This document shows, piece after piece, positions 55,322 to 64,000 of a DNA stretch of 64,000 bases. Position 1 is the stretch's first letter; the number at the start of each line of letters is the position of its first letter. The stretch is taken from NCBI GenBank assembly GCA_023228995.1, contig JALOAD010000012.1:1-64000 (forward strand), read 5' to 3'. The position numbers and the translations under genes are program-made. This stretch comes from JALOAD01 sp023228995 [NCBI: Candidatus Muiribacterium halophilum] (GTDB taxonomy: Bacteria > Muiribacteriota > Muiribacteriia > Muiribacteriales). The notes beneath the pieces are model-generated. The model saw only the letters and a list, made by a program, of their open reading frames with translations. It ran no database searches and had not been told where the DNA came from.

Positions 55322-57616
55322 ATGTTTTCAGCTTCAACACATATAGAAATTGACAAAATTTTTTCAAAAGTTAAAGAATTCTGTATATGGGATTCTACAA
55401 GAGAAAAAATATCACCAAAAAATCAGTTTAAAGATATAAAAGCTATTAAAGATGCTGTTAATATAATAGAAGAATTTGCAGATGCTTTTAAATCCTATGA
55501 TTTTTATTTTAGAAGTTTTAAAGATGTTTTTAAAATATCTAAAAACCTTAAAATGAAAAATTTTTCATATTCAGTTGAAGATATAGAAGGATTTAACATG
55601 TTGTTTTTAAATCTTATGAATTTAATTAATTTTATATCAAGAATAGAAAAATTTCAGTATATTACTCTTTATAGAAATATTATATCGGTTGATACAATAA
55701 AAAATTTCTCTGCAAAGTTTGGTTATATGTTTGATTCTGAAGGTAAATTTGATATTGATCTTCATTCGGAAATAAAAAATATTAATAGAAAAATCAATAA
55801 TACAAGAAATGTTATTTTAAAAAAAATATCTGCTTTTATGAATTCAAATCCAAATCTTTTTGAAGATAATTATCATAGATATATGGACGAAAGATATGTT
55901 CTTCCATTTAAAAAAATAAATCGTAGAGAAGTTGTTATACATCAGATTTCAGATTCGGGAAATACATATTTTGCTGAACCTTTATGGCTTATTGATATGA
56001 ATAATGATCTTAGAGAGTATTCTATAGAAAGAGAAAAAATAATAAAAAAAATTATATTTGAAATAACAGACTGGCTTTCCTCTTATGGTGATGAAGTTAT
56101 ATTTATGTGTGAGATTTTTTTAGAAATTGATGAAATGCAGTCAAAAGCTGTTTATAAAAATGTTTATAATTCTGAATTCCCTACAATATGTGAAGAAATT
56201 GAATTATATGGTCTTAAAAATCCACTTATTAGCGAAAAAGATGTCGTTGCTCTTGATATACTCTTACCATCGAATAAAAATTTATGTCTTATAACTGGCC
56301 CGAATGCTGGAGGAAAAACTGTTCTTTTAAAAAGTCTTTTTTACTCTATACTTATGACAAAATGTGCAATTCCTTTAAAATGTAAAGAATATTCTAAAAT
56401 AAAAATATTTGATGAGTTGTATGATGTATTTGGTGATGAAAGTTCTATATTAAATTATATGTCAACATTTTCTTCACATATAAAAAAACTTTCTAGAGTT
56501 TTAAAAAATGCTGGAAGTAATACTATAATTTTTATTGATGAAATAATTTCTGGAACTGATCCTGAAGAAGGAGCTGCTCTTGCAATATCAATATTAAATG
56601 CACTTATTGAAAAAAACGCTAAAGTGTTTGTATCAACACATTTGAATAAAATAAAAGATTATTTTTTTACAAAACCTTCTACACAATGTATGTCTGTTAG
56701 ATTTGACATTGAAAAAATGGAACCTGTTTTTGGAGTTAATTATGATTCAATAAATTCAAGTTATGCACTTGAAATTGCACAGAAACATGGTATTAATCAA
56801 AATATAATAAACAAAACAAGAGAAATTCTTGGAGATAAAGTTTTAGAAAAAATTGATTTTATTAAAGAACTTGAAAAAGAAAGGCATAAATATTTTGAAT
56901 TAAATGATGAACTTCTCGAATTAAAGGAATTTCTTTATGAAAAAGAACGGGAAATAAAAAAAAGAGAAGATGAAATTGAAGTAAAAGGACATAAAAAAAT
57001 ACAGGGACAGCTTGAAAAATTAAAAAGAGAATTCGATGAATATAGAAGAATGGCTATTGAAAAACTCGATACTGTTAAAACCAAAACTGATGTTGCACAA
57101 ATTTTTGAGGCAAGTGCTGAAATTTCAAAAAAAGTTAAAAAATTGAAAGAGAATATAAAACTCATACCACTTGATAATAAAGATTTGTTTATAGGTAATT
57201 TTGTTTATTCAGATGATGTATCAACTCATGGTTTTATAAAAGATATAAAGGGCAATAAGATAACGATTCAGTCAGGAAATTTTTCTGTTGCTGTGAAAAG
57301 GGAAAATTTATATAAGTCTTTTGAGAAAAAAAGTAAAGAAAAAAAAGCAAAAGTTTTTACAAACACTTTAAAAAGTGTAAAAATGGAAATTAATGTCACT
57401 GGAATGGGTTTTGAACAAGCTATGATGGAAGTTGCAAAATTTATTGACTCAAGTTATTCCTCTAATATTAATCCGGTTAGAGTAATACATGGAAGAGGAA
57501 TTATACGAAAAGAATGTTTGATATTATTTAAAGATGATAAAAGAATTGCAAGTTTTGAATTTGCAGATTATTTCACAGGCTCAGATGGAGTTTCAGTGAT
57601 TTTTTTTAAAAAATAG
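55322..57616 (+). CDS. mutS2: Endonuclease MutS2
   Basis: About 764 aa: N-terminal helical core and clamp, the ATPase with Walker A TGPNAGGKTVLLKS and Walker B IIFIDEIISGTDPEEG, a long coiled coil (about 515-615), a KOW-like segment and a C-terminal Smr nuclease domain with NPVRVIHGRGIIRKECL. MutS2 suppresses homologous recombination or resolves stalled ribosomes depending on species; it lacks the mismatch-recognition domain of MutS1. The ATG at 55322 is set by GGAGA 5 nt upstream; the open frame starts at 55301. It is bracketed by inverted copies of the MITE. Confidence 0.94.
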   Translation: MFSASTHIEIDKIFSKVKEFCIWDSTREKISPKNQFKDIKAIKDAVNIIEEFADAFKSYDFYFRSFKDVFKISKNLKMKNFSYSVEDIEGFNMLFLNLMNLINFISRIEKFQYITLYRNIISVDTIKNFSAKFGYMFDSEGKFDIDLHSEIKNINRKINNTRNVILKKISAFMNSNPNLFEDNYHRYMDERYVLPFKKINRREVVIHQISDSGNTYFAEPLWLIDMNNDLREYSIEREKIIKKIIFEITDWLSSYGDEVIFMCEIFLEIDEMQSKAVYKNVYNSEFPTICEEIELYGLKNPLISEKDVVALDILLPSNKNLCLITGPNAGGKTVLLKSLFYSILMTKCAIPLKCKEYSKIKIFDELYDVFGDESSILNYMSTFSSHIKKLSRVLKNAGSNTIIFIDEIISGTDPEEGAALAISILNALIEKNAKVFVSTHLNKIKDYFFTKPSTQCMSVRFDIEKMEPVFGVNYDSINSSYALEIAQKHGINQNIINKTREILGDKVLEKIDFIKELEKERHKYFELNDELLELKEFLYEKEREIKKREDEIEVKGHKKIQGQLEKLKREFDEYRRMAIEKLDTVKTKTDVAQIFEASAEISKKVKKLKENIKLIPLDNKDLFIGNFVYSDDVSTHGFIKDIKGNKITIQSGNFSVAVKRENLYKSFEKKSKEKKAKVFTNTLKSVKMEINVTGMGFEQAMMEVAKFIDSSYSSNINPVRVIHGRGIIRKECLILFKDDKRIASFEFADYFTGSDGVSVIFFKK

Positions 57617-57695
57617 AAACAATTAGCGACTACTTAACAAAATATTCATTTAAAATTTGTTAAGTAGTCTAATTAGGTAAGGCAAAACAGTAACA

Positions 57696-57841
57696 GGCTG
57701 TTGAAAAACTAAAAAAATCAAAGATTGATACAAAATAGGGTGTGTGCCGAACTCTAAATTTAGCTTACATAGATTGGCCTGACCATGCTGTTTATTTTTA
57801 AAGTTAATTTTGAAAAAAGAAAACTGCATTTTTCAACAGCC
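57696..57841. mobile_element. MITE-like element, reversed copy
   Basis: GGCTGTTGAAAAA and TTTTTCAACAGCC bound 146 bp that match the reverse complement of 54437-54584 across the full length. GTAA occurs on both sides, one base beyond the ends (before at about 57690, after at 57844), a possible 4-bp duplication. No frame. Confidence 0.85.
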
Positions 57842-57883
57842 TCGTAACAATTAACATGGTAAAATCACATTATGATTTTATCA

Positions 57884-57910
57884 CTAATTAGATGCAACGC
57901 ATCGCTAATC
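57884..57910. repeat. GATGC/GCATC palindromic repeat, copy 2
   Basis: TAATTAGATGC, AAC, GCATCGCTAAT form a stem-loop that is the inverted counterpart of 54261-54285. Just upstream TAAAATCA and TGATTTTA (about 57858-57881) make another small hairpin. No gene lies between mutS2 and 58002. Confidence 0.5.
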
Positions 57911-58001
57911 ACTAATCGTTTTATTTTGTAACATTATGTAACTTTACTTTATTTAAAATATCCCTTACAATAATAATATAAAGTAAAAACAGGAGGGGAT
58001 T

Positions 58002-58745
58002 ATGAAAAAAGTAGGAATAATTGCAATTGCATTTTTATTCGTATTTTCATTTGTTTCAAATTTTAATACTGTAACTATGATTGATGATCAAGAAATGTCT
58101 CAGATAACAGGTAAAGGTGGCAAAGGCGGTGGCGGTGGTGGTAGTTCTTATCAGCCTCCAGTAGATGCTGACGGACTTGCTAGCTGGGAATTTTATGATA
58201 AATTCATTACAGATTCAATTTATTATTGGAATGGAGTTGATTATAGTTTTACAAATCCTAATGGTTATACTGATTCTGATTTTGATGGTCAAATTGATTG
58301 TAATGATTCTGTTGTAATTATCGAAACTCTTAAAAATATGGGTTATGATGTTCCAGAAACAACAGTTGATGGTATTTTTTACAATTATTATACTGATTCA
58401 GGTTATGATAAAGATGTTGAAGATTTTTATACAAAACATGATTTTGATTATACTAAATCAAATCTTATACATGAAGAAGATCTTAAAGATGGTGACTGGT
58501 GGATGCTTGATAAAGGCGATTTAATATTCCTTGATTATGATAAAAATTTTGTATGGGATAATGCTGCAATATATCTTGGATGGTATGGTGGTTACACTAA
58601 TGCTGCTATGATTGCTTCAGATTATCATGATAGAGTTCTTGTTGTTGATCTTGATGATGAAAACGAAATAATAAGTCTTGATATTGAATTTGGATATTCT
58701 GATTCAAAATCACTTGATTATTACAATATTGAAGATTATTTTTAA
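58002..58745 (+). CDS. Exported NlpC/P60-like protein lacking the catalytic His
   Basis: 247 aa. A signal peptide (about 1-22) is followed by DDQEMSQITGKGG, which resembles double-glycine leader motifs, and by a Gly linker. The remaining 190 residues align in outline with NlpC/P60 peptidases: Cys100 in QIDCNDSVVIIETLKNMGY and KGDLIFLDYD (171-180), but the His of the family's DHVGIYLG segment is Asn187 in WDNAAIYLGWYG. DSDFDGQIDCND (91-102) is a textbook EF-hand loop. Secreted; a peptidase role is doubtful. GGAGGGG precedes the ATG and a terminator follows at 58770. Confidence 0.7.
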   Translation: MKKVGIIAIAFLFVFSFVSNFNTVTMIDDQEMSQITGKGGKGGGGGGSSYQPPVDADGLASWEFYDKFITDSIYYWNGVDYSFTNPNGYTDSDFDGQIDCNDSVVIIETLKNMGYDVPETTVDGIFYNYYTDSGYDKDVEDFYTKHDFDYTKSNLIHEEDLKDGDWWMLDKGDLIFLDYDKNFVWDNAAIYLGWYGGYTNAAMIASDYHDRVLVVDLDDENEIISLDIEFGYSDSKSLDYYNIEDYF

Positions 58746-58769
58746 CAGAAATTTATAATTTAAAATATA

Positions 58770-58797
58770 AGCAGGTCATAATGGCCTGCTTTTTTTT
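58770..58797 (+). terminator. Rho-independent terminator
   Basis: AGCAGGTC (58770-58777) pairs with GGCCTGCT (58783-58790), one G-T pair, short loop ATAAT, then seven T residues. It ends the transcript of the NlpC-like gene. Confidence 0.9.
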
Positions 58798-58817
58798 ATT
58801 TTGATTGGAGTGAAATT

Positions 58818-60029
58818 ATGAAAAAAAGTTTTGTATTGTCTTTTGTTTTTTGTTTAATTATATTTTGTCATAGTGTTGAATTTGAAAATATAAGAAGTTT
58901 TATTCTTAGAGAAGAATATGGAAAAGCTCTTGATATTATTAATTCCAAAATATCAGAAGACAGTAAAAACCGAGTACTTTATGAGTTGAGAGGTGATGTT
59001 TTTTTTCAAATAGAAGAATATCCAAGAGCTTTGGAAGATTATAAAAAAGCCTATAGATTATCTTTTGAAAAAAAGAATAGTGTTTTATTAAGAGAAAAAT
59101 ACAACAATGTACTCGATAAATTATATTTAAAAAGTTTATCTTCTTTTATAAAGAAAAATGATTTCAAAACTTTTGAAGTTAATTTACCTGGAAATTACAA
59201 AAAAAATGATTTTGAAAGAATAAATTTTAAACATAATTTTGTTTTTCAAGAATTAGGTAGAAAATCTATTGGTCCAAGAGCTTTTTGTGTAAGTAATAAT
59301 AAAATATATGTAATTGATAATATGGATTATAAAATTTGTATTTTTGATAATAAAGGCGTTTTATTGAATTCATTTGGAGAAAAAGGTCTTTCAGAAGGAA
59401 GATTATTTAGACCTGTTGATATTGCTGCTAGCAAAAATAGGATTTTTGTTGCAGATATGTATAGAAATATTTTAAGAATAATTTGTTATAACGATAAGAG
59501 TGAGTTTTTATGGGAAAAAAAAATTATTCAGGTTGAACAGATTAATAATATAAAAGTAAATAATGAAATATTGTATATCAGTGGTGTTAAAGATAAAGAT
59601 AAAACTACTTTGCTTTATGATATGGATGGAAACTTAATAGGTTTAAAAAATACTTATTATGAAGATATTAAAATTGAATCTATAAAAGGTAATATAATTG
59701 AATTATCCGATAATATTCTTAAAAAAGTGTTTGAATTAAATTATCCTGACAATGCTATTACAAGAGGTCTTATATATGCGAATAAGGATTTTTTTATATT
59801 ATCTGTTAAAGTTTTAAAAGATAAAAAAGAAAAAGAATATTTATATGAACAGATTGTTTATAAAATTGATTATTCAGGTAAAATAATTAAAACTTTATGT
59901 TTTAATTCTGAATTATTTGGAAATATTGATAGAAACACAAAATATTTTTACAATCAAGATGAAAATTCTCTTTATATATCTAATATTGAAAAGAATAAAT
60001 TTAATGTTTTGAAATTTAGAGATTTTTAA
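58818..60029 (+). CDS. Exported TPR/NHL-repeat protein
   Basis: 403 aa. Signal peptide (about 1-18), one TPR pair (YGKALDIINSKI through EDYKKAYRLS), then a propeller-like region with at least two recognisable NHL-type repeats (KIYVIDNMDYKICIFDNKGVLLNSFGEKG). It is a shorter relative of the 22970 protein without the C-terminal membrane helix. TTGGAGTG precedes the ATG. Function unknown. Confidence 0.75.
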   Translation: MKKSFVLSFVFCLIIFCHSVEFENIRSFILREEYGKALDIINSKISEDSKNRVLYELRGDVFFQIEEYPRALEDYKKAYRLSFEKKNSVLLREKYNNVLDKLYLKSLSSFIKKNDFKTFEVNLPGNYKKNDFERINFKHNFVFQELGRKSIGPRAFCVSNNKIYVIDNMDYKICIFDNKGVLLNSFGEKGLSEGRLFRPVDIAASKNRIFVADMYRNILRIICYNDKSEFLWEKKIIQVEQINNIKVNNEILYISGVKDKDKTTLLYDMDGNLIGLKNTYYEDIKIESIKGNIIELSDNILKKVFELNYPDNAITRGLIYANKDFFILSVKVLKDKKEKEYLYEQIVYKIDYSGKIIKTLCFNSELFGNIDRNTKYFYNQDENSLYISNIEKNKFNVLKFRDF

Positions 60030-60037
60030 ACTATAAT
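60009..60037 (+). promoter_or_regulatory. Promoter abutting the Nudix gene
   Basis: TTGAAA (60009-60014), exactly 17 bp, TATAAT (60032-60037), and then only 6 nt to the ATG at 60044. The -10 begins just 2 bp after the upstream stop codon. This predicts transcription starting at the A of the ATG. Confidence 0.7.
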
Positions 60038-60043
60038 TTAAAA

Positions 60044-60481
60044 ATGCTTAGAGTTAGAATTGCGATTGTCATAATGCATAATAATAAATTACTTTTGGTC
60101 AAACACAAAAAAGGTGACCGTGAATACTGGCTTCTTCCTGGTGGTGGACTTGAAGAAAATGAAACTGTTGAAGCTTGTGCTGTGAGAGAAATAAGAGAGG
60201 AAACAGGACTTAATATTTCTCTTGGCAAACTTATATTTACCAGCGAATCAATTAATCCTAATGGAAAAAAGCATATTGTAAATTTGTATTTTCAAGGTTT
60301 TTTAAAAGAGAGAGAGATTAATATTTGTATTCAGGATAGAGATATAATAGATGCTAAATTCATTGATATTCATAAAATAGACGAAATAACAATATATCCA
60401 AACATAAAAAAAGAACTAACCGATGCGTGGAGAAAAGATTTTTCACATGATGTTAGACATTTAGGAAACAGGTGGGAGTAA
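60044..60481 (+). CDS. Nudix hydrolase
   Basis: 145 aa with the Nudix box starting GGGLEENETVEACAVREIREETGL (GX5EX7REUXEEXGU), so it can hydrolyse a nucleoside-diphosphate linked substrate. The substrate is not identifiable from sequence. ATG lacks a ribosome binding site and follows a promoter by 6 nt. It overlaps the frame of the large TPR gene start region. Confidence 0.92.
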   Translation: MLRVRIAIVIMHNNKLLLVKHKKGDREYWLLPGGGLEENETVEACAVREIREETGLNISLGKLIFTSESINPNGKKHIVNLYFQGFLKEREINICIQDRDIIDAKFIDIHKIDEITIYPNIKKELTDAWRKDFSHDVRHLGNRWE

Positions 60482-60483
60482 AA

Positions 60484-63036
60484 ATGCTTTTAAAGAAAAA
60501 ATACAATGTTTTAATAAAAGAGTATGAAGAAAAAATGAAATTACGTCCTGATGATGTAAATACTCTTTATAATTTAGGTAAACTTTATGAACTTAAAGGC
60601 AGGTTTGAGGAAGCAGTTAGTGTTTTTCAAAAAGCGTCAAATTTTAAACCTGATGATGTTAATATAAAAATATCTATTGGTGATATTCAAGCAAAAACTG
60701 AAATGTTTAATATTGCACTTGATACTTATAAAAAAGCTCTTAATATGAATTCTAAAAATACTCAACTTCATATAAAGATTGGTAATATATACAGAAAACT
60801 TAAAAAAGATGATGATGCTATAATTTGCTATAACAATGCAATAAAATATGATAGAAACTGTTTTTATGCTTATATTAATCTTGCACAGATATTTTTTGAA
60901 AAAGATCTTCTTGATGTTTCACTTATGAATATAAAAAAAGCTATATCAATAAATACAAATTATTCTTATGCACATTTTCTTATGGCGAAAGTTTATGAAA
61001 AACAGGGTGAATATTCAAAAGCAATGCTTGAGTATAATAAAACAATTCTTATAAATCCTGATGATGTTTATGCTATTTCAAGACTTGGTTATATTTATAT
61101 GGAAAACAAAGAGCAGGCTAAAGCTATGAAATATTGTCAAAGAGCTATAATAAAAGATCCTGACAATGTATATGCTCATTATAATTATGGATTAGTTCTT
61201 CTTAAAACAGGTAATTTTAATGACGCAGTTACTGAGCTAAAAAAAGTTTCTAATATCAATGCTGATGTTAATGATGTAAGTTATCATCTTGCAACTGCTT
61301 ATAATGAGCTTGAATTATTTGATTCTGCTATAAATATTCTTGAAAAAGTAAAAGATAAAAGTTTTTCTGAATATCTTCTTCTTGGAAATATTTATAAAAG
61401 AAAAAATGATTTTATAAATGCTGAAAAAATATTTCTAAAAAGTCTAACTATAAATCCTATGAGTGGAGAAGTTTATTATAATCTCTCTACAATTGAAAAA
61501 GCTAGGGGTAAAGTTAAAAAAGCAGTTGATTATCTTAATAAAGCAATTGAAATTGATAATGAAAACTATAAAGCATATAATCTTCTTGGAGATATTAATT
61601 CTGAAAAAGGTGATTATGATGAAGCTGTTAAATTATGGAAAAAAGCAGATTCTTTAAAAACAGAAGATGAAGGTGCAAATCCTTTATTTGAAGATAAGTC
61701 TAATATTGACGAGGATATTCAAAGATTGCGACAAGCACTTCTTATGGAATCTAATTCTTCAAAATTACATTATGAACTTGCATGTCTTTTAAAAAACAAA
61801 GGAAGACTTGAAGAAGCTATACAGGAATTTCAAAAAGTTCTTGAACTTGAACCTTCAGATCAGCATGCACAATATTATCTTGAAATTATTCTTAAAAAAA
61901 AGGGTTATTATCATAATGAAATACTTAAAATAGAGCAAAAGCTTGTCAAAGAACCTGAAAATGTTAAATTTATATTTGAGCTTGGTAAAATATGTCGAAA
62001 AAATGGGGATATTGAAAGAGCAATACTTGAATGGGAAAAAGCAATTGCTATTGATCCTGAACTTGCAGAAGCATATACTGAACTTGCTTATGCTTATAAA
62101 GCAAAAGGTGATTCATCTAAAGCATGTAGATTTTTTGAAATTGCTTTGGAAGTTGAACCTGAAAATAAAGAAGCAGCACTAAGTCTTGCAAAACTATATA
62201 AAAACACCGGAAAACTTGAGGATTCTGCAAATATCCTAAAAAGAATGATAAAGGTAGAAAGTAATTTTGATTTTAATTATCAGCTTGGTCTTGTTTATAA
62301 GATGATGGGAAAATTTGATCTTGCTCTTTTATATTTTGAATTTGCTTTTAAACATGAAAAAAAGCATGAGGATCTTCTTTATAATATGGCTTATATATTT
62401 TTCAAACTTAAAGAATATGAAAAAGCTATATTATTTGCAGAAAAAGTTATAGAACTTAATATAGAATCAGGTTCAGCTTATTATATTATTGGTAATATTC
62501 ATAAAATCAGAAATGATAATGAAAAAGCTGCTTTTTATCTTAAAAAAGCTGTAACAAAAAATCCAGAAGATCAGTTTGGACATTATCTTCTTGGTATAGT
62601 TCATAAAACTATGGGTGAAAGTGAATCTGCTGTTAAAGCTTTTCAGAAAGCTATAAATCTTAATTCAGAAGATATTTATGCTCATACAAATCTTGGTATG
62701 CTTTATTATGATGCGGGTTCTCTTGATGATGCTATTCGAGAATTTCACAAAGCAATGATAATTAATCCTGAAGATGATCTTGTACTTTATAATCTTGGAC
62801 TTGCATACTATGACAAAAAAATGCTTGAAAATGCAATTTCTGTATGGAAAAAACATATTATGATAAAACCTGATGATCCTTATGTTCACTATAATCTTGG
62901 TTATGCTTATGAGGAAGTTGGTATGCTTAAAGATGCTATTGATTCATGGGAAAAAGCTATAACTCTTGTTGATGATAGTTCAAGATTGGGTAAATTTGCC
63001 AAAGAAGCAATAAAAAATGCTCATCATTCACTTTAA
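60484..63036 (+). CDS. Large TPR-repeat protein
   Basis: About 850 aa made almost entirely of TPR units (roughly 22-24, for example AVSVFQKASNFKPDDVNIKI and AIREFHKAMIINPEDDLVLYN), with no signal peptide or other domain, so cytosolic. I use the ATG at 60484, with GTGGGAG just upstream; the frame extends to a GTG at 60472. Such long superhelical scaffolds bind several partners; none is evident here. It ends with a weak stem-loop at 63050. Confidence 0.9.
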   Translation: MLLKKKYNVLIKEYEEKMKLRPDDVNTLYNLGKLYELKGRFEEAVSVFQKASNFKPDDVNIKISIGDIQAKTEMFNIALDTYKKALNMNSKNTQLHIKIGNIYRKLKKDDDAIICYNNAIKYDRNCFYAYINLAQIFFEKDLLDVSLMNIKKAISINTNYSYAHFLMAKVYEKQGEYSKAMLEYNKTILINPDDVYAISRLGYIYMENKEQAKAMKYCQRAIIKDPDNVYAHYNYGLVLLKTGNFNDAVTELKKVSNINADVNDVSYHLATAYNELELFDSAINILEKVKDKSFSEYLLLGNIYKRKNDFINAEKIFLKSLTINPMSGEVYYNLSTIEKARGKVKKAVDYLNKAIEIDNENYKAYNLLGDINSEKGDYDEAVKLWKKADSLKTEDEGANPLFEDKSNIDEDIQRLRQALLMESNSSKLHYELACLLKNKGRLEEAIQEFQKVLELEPSDQHAQYYLEIILKKKGYYHNEILKIEQKLVKEPENVKFIFELGKICRKNGDIERAILEWEKAIAIDPELAEAYTELAYAYKAKGDSSKACRFFEIALEVEPENKEAALSLAKLYKNTGKLEDSANILKRMIKVESNFDFNYQLGLVYKMMGKFDLALLYFEFAFKHEKKHEDLLYNMAYIFFKLKEYEKAILFAEKVIELNIESGSAYYIIGNIHKIRNDNEKAAFYLKKAVTKNPEDQFGHYLLGIVHKTMGESESAVKAFQKAINLNSEDIYAHTNLGMLYYDAGSLDDAIREFHKAMIINPEDDLVLYNLGLAYYDKKMLENAISVWKKHIMIKPDDPYVHYNLGYAYEEVGMLKDAIDSWEKAITLVDDSSRLGKFAKEAIKNAHHSL

Positions 63037-63049
63037 ATCTTTAACCCAC

Positions 63050-63070
63050 AAACCATAAATGGTTTTATTA
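63050..63070 (+). terminator. Weak stem-loop after the large TPR gene
   Basis: AAACCA and TGGTTT form a 6-bp stem with a TAAA loop, followed by TATTATTT. The T run is interrupted, so termination is uncertain. Confidence 0.35.
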
Positions 63071-63071
63071 T

Positions 63072-63100
63072 TTGACAAGTTTTTTATATTTTATTATTAT
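63072..63100 (+). promoter_or_regulatory. Promoter for mnmA
   Basis: A perfect TTGACA (63072-63077), 17-bp spacer and TATTAT (63095-63100). The start site near 63107 leaves a leader of about 23 nt with TAGGAG ahead of the TTG start codon. Confidence 0.75.
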
Positions 63101-63129
63101 ATACACTGCTAAAATACTAGGAGTTGACA

Positions 63130-64000
63130 TTGAAAAAAGTTATTATTGGTATGAGTGGTGGAGTTGATTCTTCTGTTGGTGCTGTTTTGTTAAAGGAACA
63201 AGGTTTTGAGGTTACAGGAATTACTTTTAAATTATATACAAAATGTGAAAATTTATGCTGTTCTGATAAATCTGTATTAGATGCACAAGATGTTTGTAAA
63301 AGGCTTGATATAAAACATTTTTCTTCAAATTATGAAGAAGATTTTGAAAACAAAGTAGTTTTAAATTTTATAGATGAATATACAAATGGTTTTACTCCTA
63401 ATCCTTGTGTTGAATGCAATAGGTCGATAAAATTTAAGCATCTTATTGCTGAGGCTAATAAGCTTGGAATAGATTATATTTCGACTGGTCATTATTGCAA
63501 TATTGAATATATTGATGGTTGTTTTGTAATTATGGAAGGTTTTGATTCTAATAAAGATCAGAGTTATTTTTTATATGCGATTAAGGAAGAATGGCTTTCA
63601 AGAATTATTTTCCCTTTGGGGAATTTTTCAAAACCTATGATTAGAGAAAAAGCTAAAAAAAACAATCTTGAAAGGGTTAAAGATAAAAAAGATTCTTATG
63701 AGATTTGTTTTATTAATGGTTCTTATAAAGATTTTCTTAAAGAAAGACTTGGAGAAATGCCTGGTGATATTATTTTTTATCCTGAAAATAAAATTATTGG
63801 AAAGCATAATGGTATATATAATTTTACGGTTGGACAGTCAAGAGGTCTTAATATTGCGTGGAGTCATAGATTATATGTTAAAAGCATACATGCTAAAAAA
63901 AATATTGTTTATGTATCAAAAGAAGAGGATATTTTTGCAAAGTCTTTTTTAATTGAAAACTGTAATATTTTTAGTATATTTTATAAAAGGTATAGTAAAG
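63130..64000 (+). CDS. mnmA: tRNA 2-thiouridylase MnmA (partial, runs off the window)
   Basis: ATP-dependent enzyme that thiolates U34 of tRNAs for Lys, Glu and Gln. Starts at a TTG (TAGGAG upstream) and reads KKVIIGMSGGVDSSVGAVLL, the PP-loop. NPCVECNRSIKF has the first catalytic Cys, STGHY and KDQSYFLY follow, and YEICFI holds the second Cys, then TVGQSRGL. The reading frame is open to the end of the window at residue 290, so the last part is missing. Confidence 0.96.
   Translation, partial: MKKVIIGMSGGVDSSVGAVLLKEQGFEVTGITFKLYTKCENLCCSDKSVLDAQDVCKRLDIKHFSSNYEEDFENKVVLNFIDEYTNGFTPNPCVECNRSIKFKHLIAEANKLGIDYISTGHYCNIEYIDGCFVIMEGFDSNKDQSYFLYAIKEEWLSRIIFPLGNFSKPMIREKAKKNNLERVKDKKDSYEICFINGSYKDFLKERLGEMPGDIIFYPENKIIGKHNGIYNFTVGQSRGLNIAWSHRLYVKSIHAKKNIVYVSKEEDIFAKSFLIENCNIFSIFYKRYSK

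Noticed and set aside
57617-58001. Small gene between mutS2 and the NlpC-like gene
   Set aside because: The stretch is filled by the MITE and palindromes; no frame with a ribosome binding site was seen.

Overview
The window is strongly AT-rich bacterial DNA with tightly packed genes. Nearly all of them lie on the plus strand in long overlapping operons; the only convincing minus-strand gene is one pseudopilin. The organism makes peptidoglycan of the meso-diaminopimelate type (MurE carries a DNPR motif). It divides with FtsZ, and it appears to be diderm because it has a type IV pilus/type II secretion-like secretin. The mix of low GC, TPR- and NHL-repeat exported proteins, an RsbW/STAS pair, UPF0210, a DUF512 radical SAM protein and VanW fits a deep-branching, probably anaerobic lineage. 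I cannot name the phylum from sequence alone.

Region by region: 1-820 holds an interspersed hairpin repeat and a 24-copy 22-bp tandem array before transketolase (821-2797). A repeat-scarred gap (2798-3319) carries the promoter, a putative MraZ operator and a structured leader. It precedes the division and cell wall (dcw) operon mraZ-rsmH-ftsL-ftsI-murE-murF-mraY-murD-ftsW-murB-ftsQ-ftsA-ftsZ (3320-17342), which lacks murG and murC. Three tRNA genes (Val, Phe, Cys) then lead directly into a DUF512 radical SAM gene, der, plsY, gpsA, vanW, an NHL-repeat gene and an anti-sigma/anti-anti-sigma pair (17455-25088). After a convergent pseudopilin and a repeat island come murJ, lepA, an ACT protein, UPF0210, hemW, a TPR gene, miaA and hfq (26632-35353). 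A complete inner-membrane pilus assembly operon pilB-M-N-O-P-like-C-Q follows (35438-44714). Then come recG, rsmD and a 41-copy 8-bp tandem array, an apbE/NusG-II/Gx/RseC-like cluster, a degenerate coaX, dus, nusB, a second pilB-type ATPase and a thioesterase (44742-54232). The island 54233-55321 holds repeats, a MITE and an IS5-type transposase remnant; mutS2 follows, then another MITE copy. The last stretch has a secreted NlpC/P60-like protein without its usual histidine, a second exported NHL protein, a Nudix hydrolase, a very large TPR protein and the start of mnmA (58002-64000).

Most of the window is housekeeping. The parts that ordinary annotation does not explain are: the mraZ leader (two crossing long-range pairings ending in a U run beside phased TGG boxes); several -10 boxes placed 6-7 nt before ATG codons that lack ribosome binding sites, suggesting leaderless mRNAs; the A11 tract that breaks the start of ftsI; the Cys-only NlpC-like secreted protein; and a small family of interspersed repeats shared by the gene-poor islands.
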